34,903 bases of DNA from JABWBJ01 sp035646395 (GTDB taxonomy: Bacteria; Gemmatimonadota; Gemmatimonadetes; Gemmatimonadales; Gemmatimonadaceae). Every line of letters starts with the position of its first letter. The first letter of the stretch is position 1. Made by a program: the position numbers and the translations under genes. Positions 8,045 to 16,967 of the stretch are shown here, one piece after another. The notes under the pieces are model-generated. The model did no database searches and was not told the DNA's origin. It worked only from the letters and a program-made list of their open reading frames with translations. The stretch covers positions 1 through 34,903 of the forward strand of contig DASRPK010000078.1 in assembly GCA_035646395.1 (NCBI GenBank), in the 5' to 3' direction.

Positions 8045-8677
8045 TCAGAATTCGCGGCGGACGGACTTGGCGGTGCTGTCCGATACGAGGAGCCATCCCG
8101 GTTTGTCCTTTACCCCGCGGACCAGGACCCACCAGCGCGTCACTGGATCGCGAACAACAGAGACGCTTTCCCGGCCGAACCCGGGACAGGGCTGCGCGTC
8201 AATAACGCTGTTCTGCACACGGACGAAACAAGTTCCTTCCGCACGGTACTGCAGGAATTCCACGGTTGACGACGCAGCCAGCGGGATGGAGATCTCAGCC
8301 TCGTTAGGCCTATAGTACCGGTCGAGCGTGAGGTGTTGCACGTGGCCGAGGTCGCGACCCTTCAGCTCGAGTGAGCTGTGGGTCCGGATCGTCCCGGATT
8401 CAATGGTCTGATATCGTGTCGAGTCGAACGCGACACGTTGCCCGACTCGCCCGCGGAGTGTGTCGACAACACTGGACGTGGGATCCGGCTCCGAATACAC
8501 AGGAAGCGCCGGGCGTCGCATTTCGATGACCGGGATCCCTTCCCCCGGCCACAAGTCGGACGCGAACACAACGCTCTCCGCCGCGCGCGCCGAAGACGCC
8601 AGCAACGGTTCACCCTGCCCGGTACAGCCGGCGATCCAGAGCGCGCAAAGTTGCACCACACCGTCGCGGGTTTTCAT
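8045..8677 (-). CDS. Hypothetical lipoprotein
   Basis: A 210-residue protein starting MKTRDGVVQL. Residues 13-18 (LWIAGC) form a lipobox, so Cys18 should be lipidated and the protein anchored in a membrane. The region VYSEPDPTSSVVDTLRGRVGQRVAFD reads like a bacterial SH3-type strand set, and the C-terminus (WWVLVRGVKDKPGWLLV) repeats that style. I recognise no specific family and no catalytic residues. A longer frame starts at 8716, but only the ATG at 8677 places the lipobox at a sensible depth; no good ribosome binding site precedes either. It is convergent with the SRPBCC gene, with repeat element D between them, and divergent from the PadR/permease pair. Confidence 0.75.
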   Translation of the reverse strand: MKTRDGVVQLCALWIAGCTGQGEPLLASSARAAESVVFASDLWPGEGIPVIEMRRPALPVYSEPDPTSSVVDTLRGRVGQRVAFDSTRYQTIESGTIRTHSSLELKGRDLGHVQHLTLDRYYRPNEAEISIPLAASSTVEFLQYRAEGTCFVRVQNSVIDAQPCPGFGRESVSVVRDPVTRWWVLVRGVKDKPGWLLVSDSTAKSVRREF

Positions 8678-8770
8678 GCCGTGTGCGTACCCCGGCGTTT
8701 GCAGATCCGGCCTCACAGTTGACCACCGCTACCGCTCGGTCCGTCACCGCAGAGAGTCCGTCCCCTTGCA

Positions 8771-8808
8771 CTTCTACAAGAGTTCGGATACCGTCGTTCC
8801 TGTAGAAG
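8771..8808. promoter_or_regulatory. Inverted repeat CTTCTACA-N22-TGTAGAAG upstream of padR-type gene
   Basis: Two perfect 8-bp half-sites (8771-8778 and 8801-8808) have centres 30 bp apart, about three helical turns, and end 45 bp before the PadR start. PadR repressors usually bind inverted repeats near their own promoters, so this is a candidate autoregulatory operator. The alternative is a leader hairpin. Confidence 0.4.
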
Positions 8809-8852
8809 CCGGAGGGGAGACGAATCCCCCCCATCTGCCCGCCTGCCCGCCA

Positions 8853-9179
8853 ATGCCCCCCATCGATCTCCCCCAGGGAACCCTCGACCTCCTGATCCTG
8901 AAAGCGCTCTCCCTGCAGCCGATGCATGGATGGGCGATTTCGGAACGGTTGCACCAGGTCTCTCGCACGACGCTGCAGGTGCCGCAGGGGTCCCTCTACC
9001 CGGCGCTGCATCGCCTCGAACGACGTGGTCTCATCAAGGCCGAGTGGGGCGCCTCCGACAACAACCGGAAGGCGAAGTACTACGAGTTGACCCGCGCCGG
9101 CCGGAAGCAGCTCGCCGCCGAAACCGACGCCTGGGAGCAGCTGACCACCGCGGTGGCCCTCGTCCTCGACCAGGCCTGA
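8853..9179 (+). CDS. PadR family transcriptional regulator
   Basis: A 108-residue winged-helix protein. It opens with LPQGTLDLLILKAL, the classic PadR N-terminus, followed by PMHGWAISERLHQ, the recognition segment with VPQGSLYPALHRLERRGLI, and a wing region KAKYYELTRAGRKQL. The short C-terminal helix is typical of the small subgroup paired with MacB-like orphan permeases, and that permease follows 14 bp downstream. PadR proteins are usually repressors that respond to a small ligand or membrane stress. A longer upstream frame exists, but the domain begins within four residues of the ATG at 8853. No Shine-Dalgarno precedes it. The inverted repeat at 8771-8808 is a plausible operator. Confidence 0.93.
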   Translation: MPPIDLPQGTLDLLILKALSLQPMHGWAISERLHQVSRTTLQVPQGSLYPALHRLERRGLIKAEWGASDNNRKAKYYELTRAGRKQLAAETDAWEQLTTAVALVLDQA

Positions 9180-9193
9180 GGCCGGACCTAACG

Positions 9194-11887
9194 ATGCGAC
9201 AAGCGCTCAACGACCTACGGTACCGCCTGCGCGCCCTGTTCCGGCGTGACGCGATGGATCACGAGCTCGAAGCGGAGCTGCAGTTCCACCTCGACAAGGA
9301 GGCCGACAAGCATGTTCGTGCCGGCCTGTCGCCTGACGAGGCGCGGAGGCGGGCCCGAGCATCCTTCGGAGCCAGGGAAGGCGTGAAGGACGACACGCGG
9401 GACGTGCGCGGACTGGTGGCCCTCGAGACCCTGGTGCAGGACGTCCGTTATGCGGCTCGCGGTCTCACGGCCCGCCCGGTTTTCACCGCCGGCATTGTCC
9501 TGACCCTGGGCCTCGGCCTCGGCGCAAACGCGGCAATGTTTGGCATCGTGGATCGCCTGTTGTTCCGGACGCCCGATGATTTGCGTGATCCGTCGACGCT
9601 GCATCGCGTCTACACGTCGTTCCTGGCCGACGGCGAAAAGCGGATCGATCGAAACCTCGCGTTTCCCGTTTACCTGGATTTCGCCCGGGCATCGCGCTCG
9701 ATCGAGGCATTTTCGGCCTTCCAGACGTTGCAGACGGCGGTTGGCGATGGTGCGGAGACTGAACAGATGCGAGTCACCGTCGCCAGCGCGAACTACTTTC
9801 CGCTTTTCAACGCCCGGCCGATACATGGACGATTTTTTAACGCGTCCGACGACAGCCTGCCGGTCGGATCGCCGGTCGTTGTCCTCGGTTATGGCTTCTG
9901 GCGCGCACGCTACGGCGGCGATCCTGGCGTGCTCGGGAAGACACTGCGCGTCGGCCAGACCGTCCGTACGATCATCGGTGTTGCACCCGAAGGCTTCGTG
10001 GGACTCAACGACCAGGGAGTGCCCGCGGCCTGGATTCCGATCACGAGCTACGCACACGAACGACGCGGCACGGCATATCCGGCGAATTACGGTTGGAGCT
10101 GGCTCGAGCTTGTCGCAAGGCGCCGCCCGGGAGTGAGCGTCGCGGCGGCAGAGGCCGACCTGACGCTCGCGTTCCATGAAAGCTGGCGCCGCGAAGCCGT
10201 GTCACAACCGGGCATCGGTACGCCGGACAGCGCACGTGCGGCGGTCACGCTCGGTCCACTGCAGTTCAATCGCGGGCCGCAGGCGGGCCAGGATGCCCAG
10301 GTCGCCCGGTGGATCCTGGGCGTTTCGTTGATCGTGCTGCTCATCGCCTGTGCCAACGTCGCCAACCTGTTGTTGTCGCGGGCGGTTTCCCGGCAACGGG
10401 AGATCGCCGTCCGGCTCGCGTTAGGCGTCAGTCGCGCCCGGTTGATCCGCCAACTGCTGACGGAGAGCTTCATCCTGGCGGTTGCCGGCGGCGTGACTGG
10501 ACTGGCGTTTGCCAATTGGGGATCGGCCGCATTGCGCAGTTTTTACTTCACTGCCGAGGAATCCGTCGCCGTGGCGAGCGATGTCCGGACCCTGTTGTTC
10601 GCCGGCGTGGCTACCATCGTGGTGGCCCTCCTCACCGGCCTGGTCCCCGCGCTCCAGGCCGGGCGCGGTGATCTCGCCGGCGCACTGAAGGTGGGCTCGC
10701 GCGAAGGGACGTATCGTCGCGGTCGCGCCAGGGTGGTTCTGCTCGTGTTCCAGGCAACATTGTCGGTCGTGCTGCTTGTTGGCGCGGGACTTTTTGTCCG
10801 GAGCCTGCGCAACGTCCAGGGATTCCGCCTCGGATACGACGCCGATCGCATCGTGTTCGCGGGCGCCAACCTTCGCGGCACGCGGCTCAATCCCGGGGAC
10901 CTCAATGCCCTGAACGAGCGGATGGCACGTGCCGCCCGGGAAATACCGGGCGTGACCCACGTGTCGCTGGCGGAATCGGTGCCGTTTTACAGCAATGAGA
11001 GCCGCGGACTGTGGGTCCCCGGCGTGGATTCCATCCGCCGCCGCGGCCGGTTCGTTCTCCAGGCGGGAGGCCCCGACTACTTTGCGACGTTAGGCACGAG
11101 GATTCTCCGCGGGCGGGCCTTCGACGAATCCGATCGCGCCGGATCGCCGCGCGTAGTGGTCGTCAGCGACGGAATGGCGCGCGCCCTCTGGGAAAATGCC
11201 GACCCGATCGGCAAGTGCATCCGGATCAGCGCCGACACCGCCCCCTGCACCACGGTCATCGGCGTGGCCGAAGAGGTGCGCCTGCGGACGCTCACCGATG
11301 CCCGCGAGTACACCTATTACCTGCCTGCCACGCAATATGGCTCGCCGGTGAGCCCGCAGTTGTTCGTGCGTATCCAGGGTGAGGCGGCCGACTTCGTCGA
11401 CCCCATCCGGCGCCGGCTCCAGCGCGAAATGCCCGGGTCGGCGTTTGCGGCAGCGATGCCGCTCGATCGGCTCATCGATCCGGCGCGACGCTCCTGGAAG
11501 TTCGGCGCGACGATGTTCGTCGCCTTCGGCGGGCTCGCGCTCGTGCTGGCCGCCATCGGCCTGTATTCGCTCATCGCCTACGACGTCGCCCAGCGCACGC
11601 AGGAACTCGGCGTGCGTCTCGCGTTAGGCGCTTCGATGGGTGACGTGGTGAAGCTGGTGATGTCGAGCGGCGTGCGCCTCGTCGTGGTCGGACTGGTGCT
11701 GGGTGGCGGGCTGGCGCTGTGGGGCTCCAGGTGGATGGAATCGATGATGTTCCAGCAGTCACCGCGGGATCCTGTCGTGTTCGGGATCGTGACGCTCGTG
11801 TTGCTGGCGGTCGCCCTGCTTGCGAGCTTCGGGCCGGCGCTGCGCGCGGCGCGCGTGGACCCGAATACGGCGCTACGGTCCGACTGA
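9194..11887 (+). CDS. MacB/FtsX-type orphan ABC permease (ADOP family)
   Basis: An 897-residue membrane protein. Residues 10-70 form the permease-prefix domain (DHELEAELQFHLDKEADKH, then LSPDEARRRARASFG). The first membrane helix is near 98-120 (GIVLTLGLGLGANAAMF). A periplasmic MacB core domain follows, then an FtsX block of three helices (SLIVLLIACANVANLLLSRA onward), a second helix and core domain, and a C-terminal FtsX block. This duplicated arrangement without a nucleotide-binding domain defines the acidobacterial-type duplicated orphan permeases. Substrates are unknown; relatives move lipids, peptides or macrolides, or transmit signals. The frame is open from 8930, but that part overlaps padR in another frame; the prefix domain starts at the ATG at 9194. 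Three GTTAGGC sites fall as TTA-GGC codons. The 3' end overlaps the convergent kinase gene by 15 bp. Confidence 0.93.
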   Translation: MRQALNDLRYRLRALFRRDAMDHELEAELQFHLDKEADKHVRAGLSPDEARRRARASFGAREGVKDDTRDVRGLVALETLVQDVRYAARGLTARPVFTAGIVLTLGLGLGANAAMFGIVDRLLFRTPDDLRDPSTLHRVYTSFLADGEKRIDRNLAFPVYLDFARASRSIEAFSAFQTLQTAVGDGAETEQMRVTVASANYFPLFNARPIHGRFFNASDDSLPVGSPVVVLGYGFWRARYGGDPGVLGKTLRVGQTVRTIIGVAPEGFVGLNDQGVPAAWIPITSYAHERRGTAYPANYGWSWLELVARRRPGVSVAAAEADLTLAFHESWRREAVSQPGIGTPDSARAAVTLGPLQFNRGPQAGQDAQVARWILGVSLIVLLIACANVANLLLSRAVSRQREIAVRLALGVSRARLIRQLLTESFILAVAGGVTGLAFANWGSAALRSFYFTAEESVAVASDVRTLLFAGVATIVVALLTGLVPALQAGRGDLAGALKVGSREGTYRRGRARVVLLVFQATLSVVLLVGAGLFVRSLRNVQGFRLGYDADRIVFAGANLRGTRLNPGDLNALNERMARAAREIPGVTHVSLAESVPFYSNESRGLWVPGVDSIRRRGRFVLQAGGPDYFATLGTRILRGRAFDESDRAGSPRVVVVSDGMARALWENADPIGKCIRISADTAPCTTVIGVAEEVRLRTLTDAREYTYYLPATQYGSPVSPQLFVRIQGEAADFVDPIRRRLQREMPGSAFAAAMPLDRLIDPARRSWKFGATMFVAFGGLALVLAAIGLYSLIAYDVAQRTQELGVRLALGASMGDVVKLVMSSGVRLVVVGLVLGGGLALWGSRWMESMMFQQSPRDPVVFGIVTLVLLAVALLASFGPALRAARVDPNTALRSD

Positions 11888-14713
11888 CGTGGCCCTCGGG
11901 GAGCGCTGGGCGTTTTCCAGGAGTTGCAGCAGCTCCGCCGAGTTGACGGGTTTGACGACGTGGGTGTCGAAGCCCGCTTCCCGCGAGCGCTGCCGGTACG
12001 TCTCCGCGCCCCACCCGGTCACGGCCACGACCAACACGTCCTTGCCCCACGGCTGCTCGCGAAGCCGGCGGCACGCCTCGTAGCCGTTCAACTTCGGCAG
12101 CCCCAGGTCGAGCAGCACCACGTGCGGACGGAAGCGTTCGGCCGCGGCTAGCGCCTCATGCCCGTCGTTTGCGGTCACGGTGGTGTGACCGGCCAGCTCC
12201 AGGATCCGGGCCAATGATGTCGCACCATCTTCGTTGTCATCAACGATCAGCACGCGGCGTGACACCGTGCGCGTCCGGTGCGACTCGGTGGCCCCGTTGG
12301 ATGCCCCGACCGGAAGCGGCGCGGCCGCGGGAAGCCTGACGATAAACTCGCTTCCCTTCCCGTTTCCATCGCTGCGCGCCTCGACCGAGCCGCCATGCAT
12401 CTCGACAAGCGTCTTGACGAGGGTGAGACCGATGCCGAGTCCACTCACCGAACGTTCGAGCGTGGTGTCGCCCTGCATGAACAGGTCGAAGATGCGGGGC
12501 AGCTCCTCGCTGGAAATGCCGATCCCGTCGTCGCGAATCCGCATGATGTGCTGCGCGCCCGGCTCGACATGTACCATGATGCGTCCGCCGTTGGCGGTGA
12601 ACTTTGACGCATTACTGAGGATGTTGCCGACCACCTGCGCCAGTCGCGTGAAGTCGGCGTGCACGAGCGCCGGCGCCGACGGCAGGGAGACGTCGAGGCG
12701 CTGTTCCTTCTCCGCCATGAGTGGCCCCACCGCCTCACACGCCTGCCTGACGACGGCGGTCAGGTCGACCGACTCGCGGACCAGCTCGATCTTGCCCCTC
12801 GTAATGCGGCTCACGTCCACCAGGTCATCCACCAGCCGGACGAGCTGGCCCACCTGGCGCTGCAGCATGTCGGCGGTGAACCGGACAGCGTCCGCCGAGG
12901 CGTCGCTATACTGAAGCACATGGACCGCGTTCTGGATCGGGGCGAGTGGGTTGCGCAGTTCATGCGCCAGCATCGCCAGGAACTCGTCCTTCATGCGATC
13001 CGCGCGAAGCCGGTCACCTTCGGATTGCGAGCGCTCGATGAAGTCGGCCGCCATGCGCGCGAGCAGGTCGAGATGCCGCACCTCACGTTCCGACAACCGG
13101 TGAGGACGCGTGAAATGCGTATTCAAGACGCCAAGCAGCCGGCCGTCGCGACTCATCAACGGCGTCGACTGGAACGCCCGGATGCCATCATTCAAAAGCA
13201 CCTGCAATTCCGTGGACCCACGCCAGTTGGCGTCCGCGTCCAGGTCGGGAACTGCTACACGTTCGCGAGTGCCGACCACGGCCTCGCAGCCGTACGGAGC
13301 GCCTCGCTCCGCGAAGAAGGCCACGAATTCCGCACCGAAGCCCTGATGGACGAAGATCTTTAGTGCCCGGACCTCCGGATCGTAAAACTGAATGTTGCCC
13401 TTCGTCGTCCCGGTGAGCTCGATGGCCGCCGAGAGGATTTCGCGGAGCAGCGAGTTGAGGTCTCCGCTCTGGACCAGCCGGGTGCTCAGCGCCTGCAGGC
13501 GCGACATCGCCACCAGTTCGGCGGCTCGCTCCATCTCCGCCTGTCGCCGCGCAGTGATATCGTGAAAGTACACCGCCATCGCGTCATCACCCGACGGATA
13601 GACGCGGTTCGCGAACCAGCGGCCAACTCCTTCATTGTAATTCTCGAACTCCACGTTCACCCGTGCCTCCCTGGCACCGTGCAGCGCCTCGTAGGCAGTT
13701 CCTCCCACCGCCTCGGGAAATATGTCCCAGATCTTCCGGCCGACGAGTTGCGCGGGCGTCGTGTTGAGTAACCTGGCGGCTTCGGCGTTGACGAACGTGT
13801 ATCGCCATTCCCGGTCGAAGGTGACGAAGCCGTCGGCAATGCTCTCGAGCGTGGTGCCTAACCGTTGCTGGCTGGCACGCAACGCCGACTCGTGCCGCTG
13901 GATGGTCCGGAGGAACCAGAACAGGACGCCGAGGAACAGGATAATGAGGACCAGCACCAGCATCGCGACGCCGAAACTCGTCTCATAGAGTCCCGAGCGT
14001 TCTCCCCACAGCCGGATCCAGCCGGCGAGCACCGGCATCCCGATGACGATGGGGATGCCCCGGCGCGCGACCGCGCCGGCGGCGCCGTCATCCAGCAACC
14101 AGTAGGTTGGAGGTTGCTCCGGCACCGCCGCCATGATGCCTAACGACATGGCCGCGATGAACGTCGACGTCTGCAACGCCACGGCGGTGAAGTACGGCAG
14201 GGAGAAGAGCCGGTCGGCGCCGTACAGGTATCCGGCCCATGACAGTCCCGCGATTGCCAGCGTGATGAACGCGAGGCGGGGGAGTACCGGGCGTGCCCGG
14301 TTTCCCAGCAGCAACGCGGTGCCGAGCAGCGTCCAGCTGATGGAGCCCGGTGGGCCCATGCGACCGGGGCTGACGGTGGTCGCGCGTCCCCATTCGCGGC
14401 CGAACATCAGGAGCGAATTCAGCCGCCCGAACTCAAATGCGAGGATGTACTGAATGAGGGCCGAGAAACCGATGAAGGCCACGACAGCCGCGAATACTCG
14501 TGAGGCGCGGTCATGACCCGTCACAAACAACAACAGCGACGCACCCGCGCTGAAAGTCGCCACCGCGGTATTCGGCTGGATCGAGATCCCGAGGTTGAAC
14601 CAGTCGGTGAGCCCGGGAATGTTGGCCGGCCAGCCGATGAACGACACCAGGCCACCAACCAGCGCGTAAACTCCGAGGACGATTGCCGTCGTCCTGGGAG
14701 TTGAATGGGTCAC
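11873..14713 (-). CDS. Hybrid sensor histidine kinase/response regulator (TM-PAS-GAF-HisKA-HATPase-REC)
   Basis: A 946-residue inner-membrane sensor. Residues 10-270 hold about seven or eight hydrophobic helices. A PAS domain follows (about 284-392), then a GAF domain (about 404-562). The dimerisation domain has the H-box HELRNP with phospho-accepting His584. The ATPase has the N-box NILSNASKF near 697-705, the DDGIGIS G1 box and GLGIGLTLVK. The receiver (about 819-935) has DD825-826, phospho-acceptor Asp869 and the Lys of VVKPVN. All catalytic residues are present, so it should autophosphorylate and pass phosphate to its own receiver. The start is a GTG at 14713 with AGGT just upstream; the first helix follows at once. 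No dedicated output regulator is adjacent. Its stop overlaps the convergent permease gene. Confidence 0.94.
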   Translation of the reverse strand: MTHSTPRTTAIVLGVYALVGGLVSFIGWPANIPGLTDWFNLGISIQPNTAVATFSAGASLLLFVTGHDRASRVFAAVVAFIGFSALIQYILAFEFGRLNSLLMFGREWGRATTVSPGRMGPPGSISWTLLGTALLLGNRARPVLPRLAFITLAIAGLSWAGYLYGADRLFSLPYFTAVALQTSTFIAAMSLGIMAAVPEQPPTYWLLDDGAAGAVARRGIPIVIGMPVLAGWIRLWGERSGLYETSFGVAMLVLVLIILFLGVLFWFLRTIQRHESALRASQQRLGTTLESIADGFVTFDREWRYTFVNAEAARLLNTTPAQLVGRKIWDIFPEAVGGTAYEALHGAREARVNVEFENYNEGVGRWFANRVYPSGDDAMAVYFHDITARRQAEMERAAELVAMSRLQALSTRLVQSGDLNSLLREILSAAIELTGTTKGNIQFYDPEVRALKIFVHQGFGAEFVAFFAERGAPYGCEAVVGTRERVAVPDLDADANWRGSTELQVLLNDGIRAFQSTPLMSRDGRLLGVLNTHFTRPHRLSEREVRHLDLLARMAADFIERSQSEGDRLRADRMKDEFLAMLAHELRNPLAPIQNAVHVLQYSDASADAVRFTADMLQRQVGQLVRLVDDLVDVSRITRGKIELVRESVDLTAVVRQACEAVGPLMAEKEQRLDVSLPSAPALVHADFTRLAQVVGNILSNASKFTANGGRIMVHVEPGAQHIMRIRDDGIGISSEELPRIFDLFMQGDTTLERSVSGLGIGLTLVKTLVEMHGGSVEARSDGNGKGSEFIVRLPAAAPLPVGASNGATESHRTRTVSRRVLIVDDNEDGATSLARILELAGHTTVTANDGHEALAAAERFRPHVVLLDLGLPKLNGYEACRRLREQPWGKDVLVVAVTGWGAETYRQRSREAGFDTHVVKPVNSAELLQLLENAQRSPRATSVGP

Positions 14714-14864
14714 ACCTGCTTGCGTCGTCGTCGTCCGGGCTCCGTCTGTGATGCTTCGCCGACATCGGCGATACGGAGAAAACTCAGGTCCCGATCACGA
14801 CGGTCGCAAGAGAATCTGCTGCTCGTTTCCTGAAGCTTCTCTAAGACGCGCCAGGTCGAGCCCG

Positions 14865-16112
14865 CTAGTTCGTCTCTGGCTTTACGATTTTGCCGAGAAA
14901 GAGAACGGTTCCGGAGAGGCGTTCGCGGATCGCGAAGACAAACGGGCGGTCGATGCGGACGGGCATGGGCGCCGACGTGACACCGATGCCCACTACGGTC
15001 ACGGCCGCGGCCTCGGTGCCCACTTCATTCACGTCGACAAACGCCTTCTGCTTGACGAAGTCGATGTACAGGTGCTCGCCCATCGACCGGCTGATCCTGG
15101 TGAATCGGGCGCCATCGGGCACGAAGGCCTGGCGCATGCCTAACGCCTTCAACTCATCGTTGAGCATGTCCTCCCAGGCCAGCCTGAATTTCGGAAGCGC
15201 GAGGTCGACGTCGGAGTCCCGCAGCTCGCCCAGGGTGCCTGTCCAGGTGCCGGCGCTCAGGCCGGTGACGAACGTATCCAGGTTCATACCCTCGTCAGGC
15301 AGCAGGATGGTCATCACGAACGCGTCGCCACCGTACGGCAACTCGGCCACCGTCGCGTTGGCCAGGCGTCCCTGTCGGAACCCGCCCTTCCGGTTCATCA
15401 TGCGCACGGTGATGTCGCCGCCGGGCGCGTGAAAGACGTCGTCCACCGTCTGCGTGGTCTTGAAGGCCGCGCGCCAGTCCCCCTTGAAGTAGATCGCGTT
15501 CATCAGGAGCATCACGATCTGCGCCTCGATCGTGTCGAGCACACGCGGAATTTTTCCGTTCGTATTCCGGCTCGCCCAGTCATTGACCGTGTCCACAGCC
15601 TCGGCGCGCCGAAAGTCGAGGCCCTTCACCTCCGCGTCGAAGTATTCCCGGGACTCGCTGAGAAACGTCGGCTCGACGGCGGTGCCCATGTCGGCAAGGT
15701 CGTAATAGACGGCGTTCGCGATCCTGAACTCTACTTTGGGATCGAGTTCGCGCAGCAACGCGATCAGCGACTTGTATGAGCTGTTGAGCTCCTGGTAACT
15801 CCGCGGCCCAAAACCAAGCGAGGAGCGCATCTCCTCGAACGTCGTCCCTTCGGCGCCGTTCATCGCCATGCCGAGCGCCATCGACGCGCTGAGGGGAGAA
15901 AGGAAGACGTTTTCGCCACCGAAGGACTTATTCACTTCCTTCAGCAGGTTCGTGCCGAAGGAATTCGCGGCCGCGATCATTTCCGATTCGACCGCGGTGA
16001 GCTGTCGTGGAAGCGCGTCGATTTCGGGCGGCGTTCCGTCGGGAGCGGCGGGGTCGCCACAGGCGAGTAGCGCGGCGCTGACAACCGTAGTGAATGACTT
16101 CACGCGGTGCAT
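14865..16112 (-). CDS. Serpin-family protease inhibitor, predicted lipoprotein
   Basis: A 415-residue protein with serpin hallmarks: NVFLSPLSASMALGMAMNGA, LLMNAIYFKGDWRAAF, VAELPYGGDAFVMTILLP and the C-terminal RPFVFAIRE with VLFLGKIVKP. The hinge EVGTEAAAVT (from residue 363) has the small residues needed for loop insertion, so it should inhibit by the suicide mechanism. Lining the loop up with alpha-1-antitrypsin (same spacing from the hinge Glu to the RPF block) puts P1-P1' at Thr379-Ser380, which hints at an elastase-like rather than trypsin-like target. The N-terminus MHRVKS...ALLAC is a lipobox-like signal with Cys18. GGAGG lies 9 nt before the ATG at 16112, which overrides the longer frame from 16271. 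The gene follows the kinase-like gene on the same strand after 107 bp. Serpins are sporadic in bacteria, so acquisition by transfer is possible. Confidence 0.94.
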   Translation of the reverse strand: MHRVKSFTTVVSAALLACGDPAAPDGTPPEIDALPRQLTAVESEMIAAANSFGTNLLKEVNKSFGGENVFLSPLSASMALGMAMNGAEGTTFEEMRSSLGFGPRSYQELNSSYKSLIALLRELDPKVEFRIANAVYYDLADMGTAVEPTFLSESREYFDAEVKGLDFRRAEAVDTVNDWASRNTNGKIPRVLDTIEAQIVMLLMNAIYFKGDWRAAFKTTQTVDDVFHAPGGDITVRMMNRKGGFRQGRLANATVAELPYGGDAFVMTILLPDEGMNLDTFVTGLSAGTWTGTLGELRDSDVDLALPKFRLAWEDMLNDELKALGMRQAFVPDGARFTRISRSMGEHLYIDFVKQKAFVDVNEVGTEAAAVTVVGIGVTSAPMPVRIDRPFVFAIRERLSGTVLFLGKIVKPETN

Positions 16113-16153
16113 CGTTTGAATCCTCCGGAGACAACGGGTGGTGCTCCTTCCCT

Positions 16154-16171
16154 GACACTCACCCCAGTGTC
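16154..16171. promoter_or_regulatory. Short inverted repeat GACACT-N6-AGTGTC upstream of serpin
   Basis: Perfect 6-bp arms flank a 6-nt spacer, 42 nt before the serpin ATG and between two genes read in the same direction. It could be a small operator or a leader hairpin. No T-run follows it, so it is not a normal terminator. Confidence 0.28.
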
Positions 16172-16219
16172 TTCCCTCATGGCCCCCGTTGCACGAATCG
16201 AGTGTTTCCGGGACCCGGA

Positions 16220-16894
16220 TTACGCCGGTAGTCGGATCCGCCAGCGCAGCGTTCCGGCGTCCTCCTGCCAATCGGGCGGGTCGACGCCGAGGACCTTTGC
16301 CAGTTTCGCTGCATAACGGGACCAGCGCTGGGGGGATCCTCCCCCGGACCCGAACCTGTCATTCCGGGTTTCGGCAACGAGCCACGACGCGCCGTCTTCA
16401 GTCGTCGTGCGCTCGGCAGTGAGGTGGAGGGTCGCAGGCGAAGCCAAGCCGCGTTCACCGAGTTCCTTGCATCCCGCCAGCCAGATCCAGGTGAGCAGCG
16501 ACGCCTGTTCAGCGGTAAGTGTCAGATCTGCAAAACGTGGCTCAACGGCGACACCCCTGGGTAACACCGACGCTGTGAACTTGCCGGTAAGCCTCCACCA
16601 CTCATCCAGCGATTGACGCCGCATTGGATTCAGCATTCCAGAACCGTCCGGCCCCCGCGCAAATCTGGCAGCGCGGGTGGCCAAGCGCACTTCTTCAGCA
16701 ATTTCACGAAGCGCGCCCAGGTCCTGGTCCGGAATCGTGCGCGCCATGGCCGCTGCTCGCAGGTCCAAAGCGCTGGCGATTCCACCGAGCTCATGGGCAA
16801 GGGTGGAAATAACATCGCGGTTCAGCTCCGCGTTTTCGGCGGAGAGGTCCAACGGGCTAGCGCGTTTCTTGCCACTGGCCAAGATGCACCTCAT
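16220..16894 (-). CDS. Histidine-kinase-like protein with degenerate ATP-binding region
   Basis: A 224-residue soluble protein. ISTLAHELGGIASALDLRA (about residues 29-47) resembles a dimerisation/phosphotransfer helix with a candidate phospho-His in HELGG. The rest aligns by eye to the kinase at 21386-22438: LDEWWRLTGKF here against LHEWWQDLQPI there, followed by a similar strand-helix order. The kinase's N-box NLVMNSRQA is replaced by WIWLAGCKELG, and no DxGxG or GLGL box is visible, so ATP binding is doubtful. It may be a ChpT-like phosphotransferase or a decoy for the response regulator, whose gene is divergent 73 bp away. The ATG at 16894 is used; a TTG 12 nt later, with GAGG 6 nt ahead of it, is an alternative start. 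The family assignment is inference from motif comparison within this window. Confidence 0.68.
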   Translation of the reverse strand: MRCILASGKKRASPLDLSAENAELNRDVISTLAHELGGIASALDLRAAAMARTIPDQDLGALREIAEEVRLATRAARFARGPDGSGMLNPMRRQSLDEWWRLTGKFTASVLPRGVAVEPRFADLTLTAEQASLLTWIWLAGCKELGERGLASPATLHLTAERTTTEDGASWLVAETRNDRFGSGGGSPQRWSRYAAKLAKVLGVDPPDWQEDAGTLRWRIRLPA

Positions 16895-16967
16895 AGCGGA
16901 GGTTTCTGTACTCCATTAAACCTTGGATGATCAGGAATGCTCCTTCATCTGCTCCGGGGAAACTTCG

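Noticed and set aside
5048..8269. Open frames translating to MGHGAWGMG-type peptides near 2250, 5318 and 7960
   Set aside because: They are read-outs of the (GGGGCAT)n repeats in several frames and lack coding composition and ribosome binding sites.
8930..9193. N-terminal extension of the orphan permease frame
   Set aside because: This part overlaps padR in another frame and is unlike the permease family, whose prefix domain begins at 9194.
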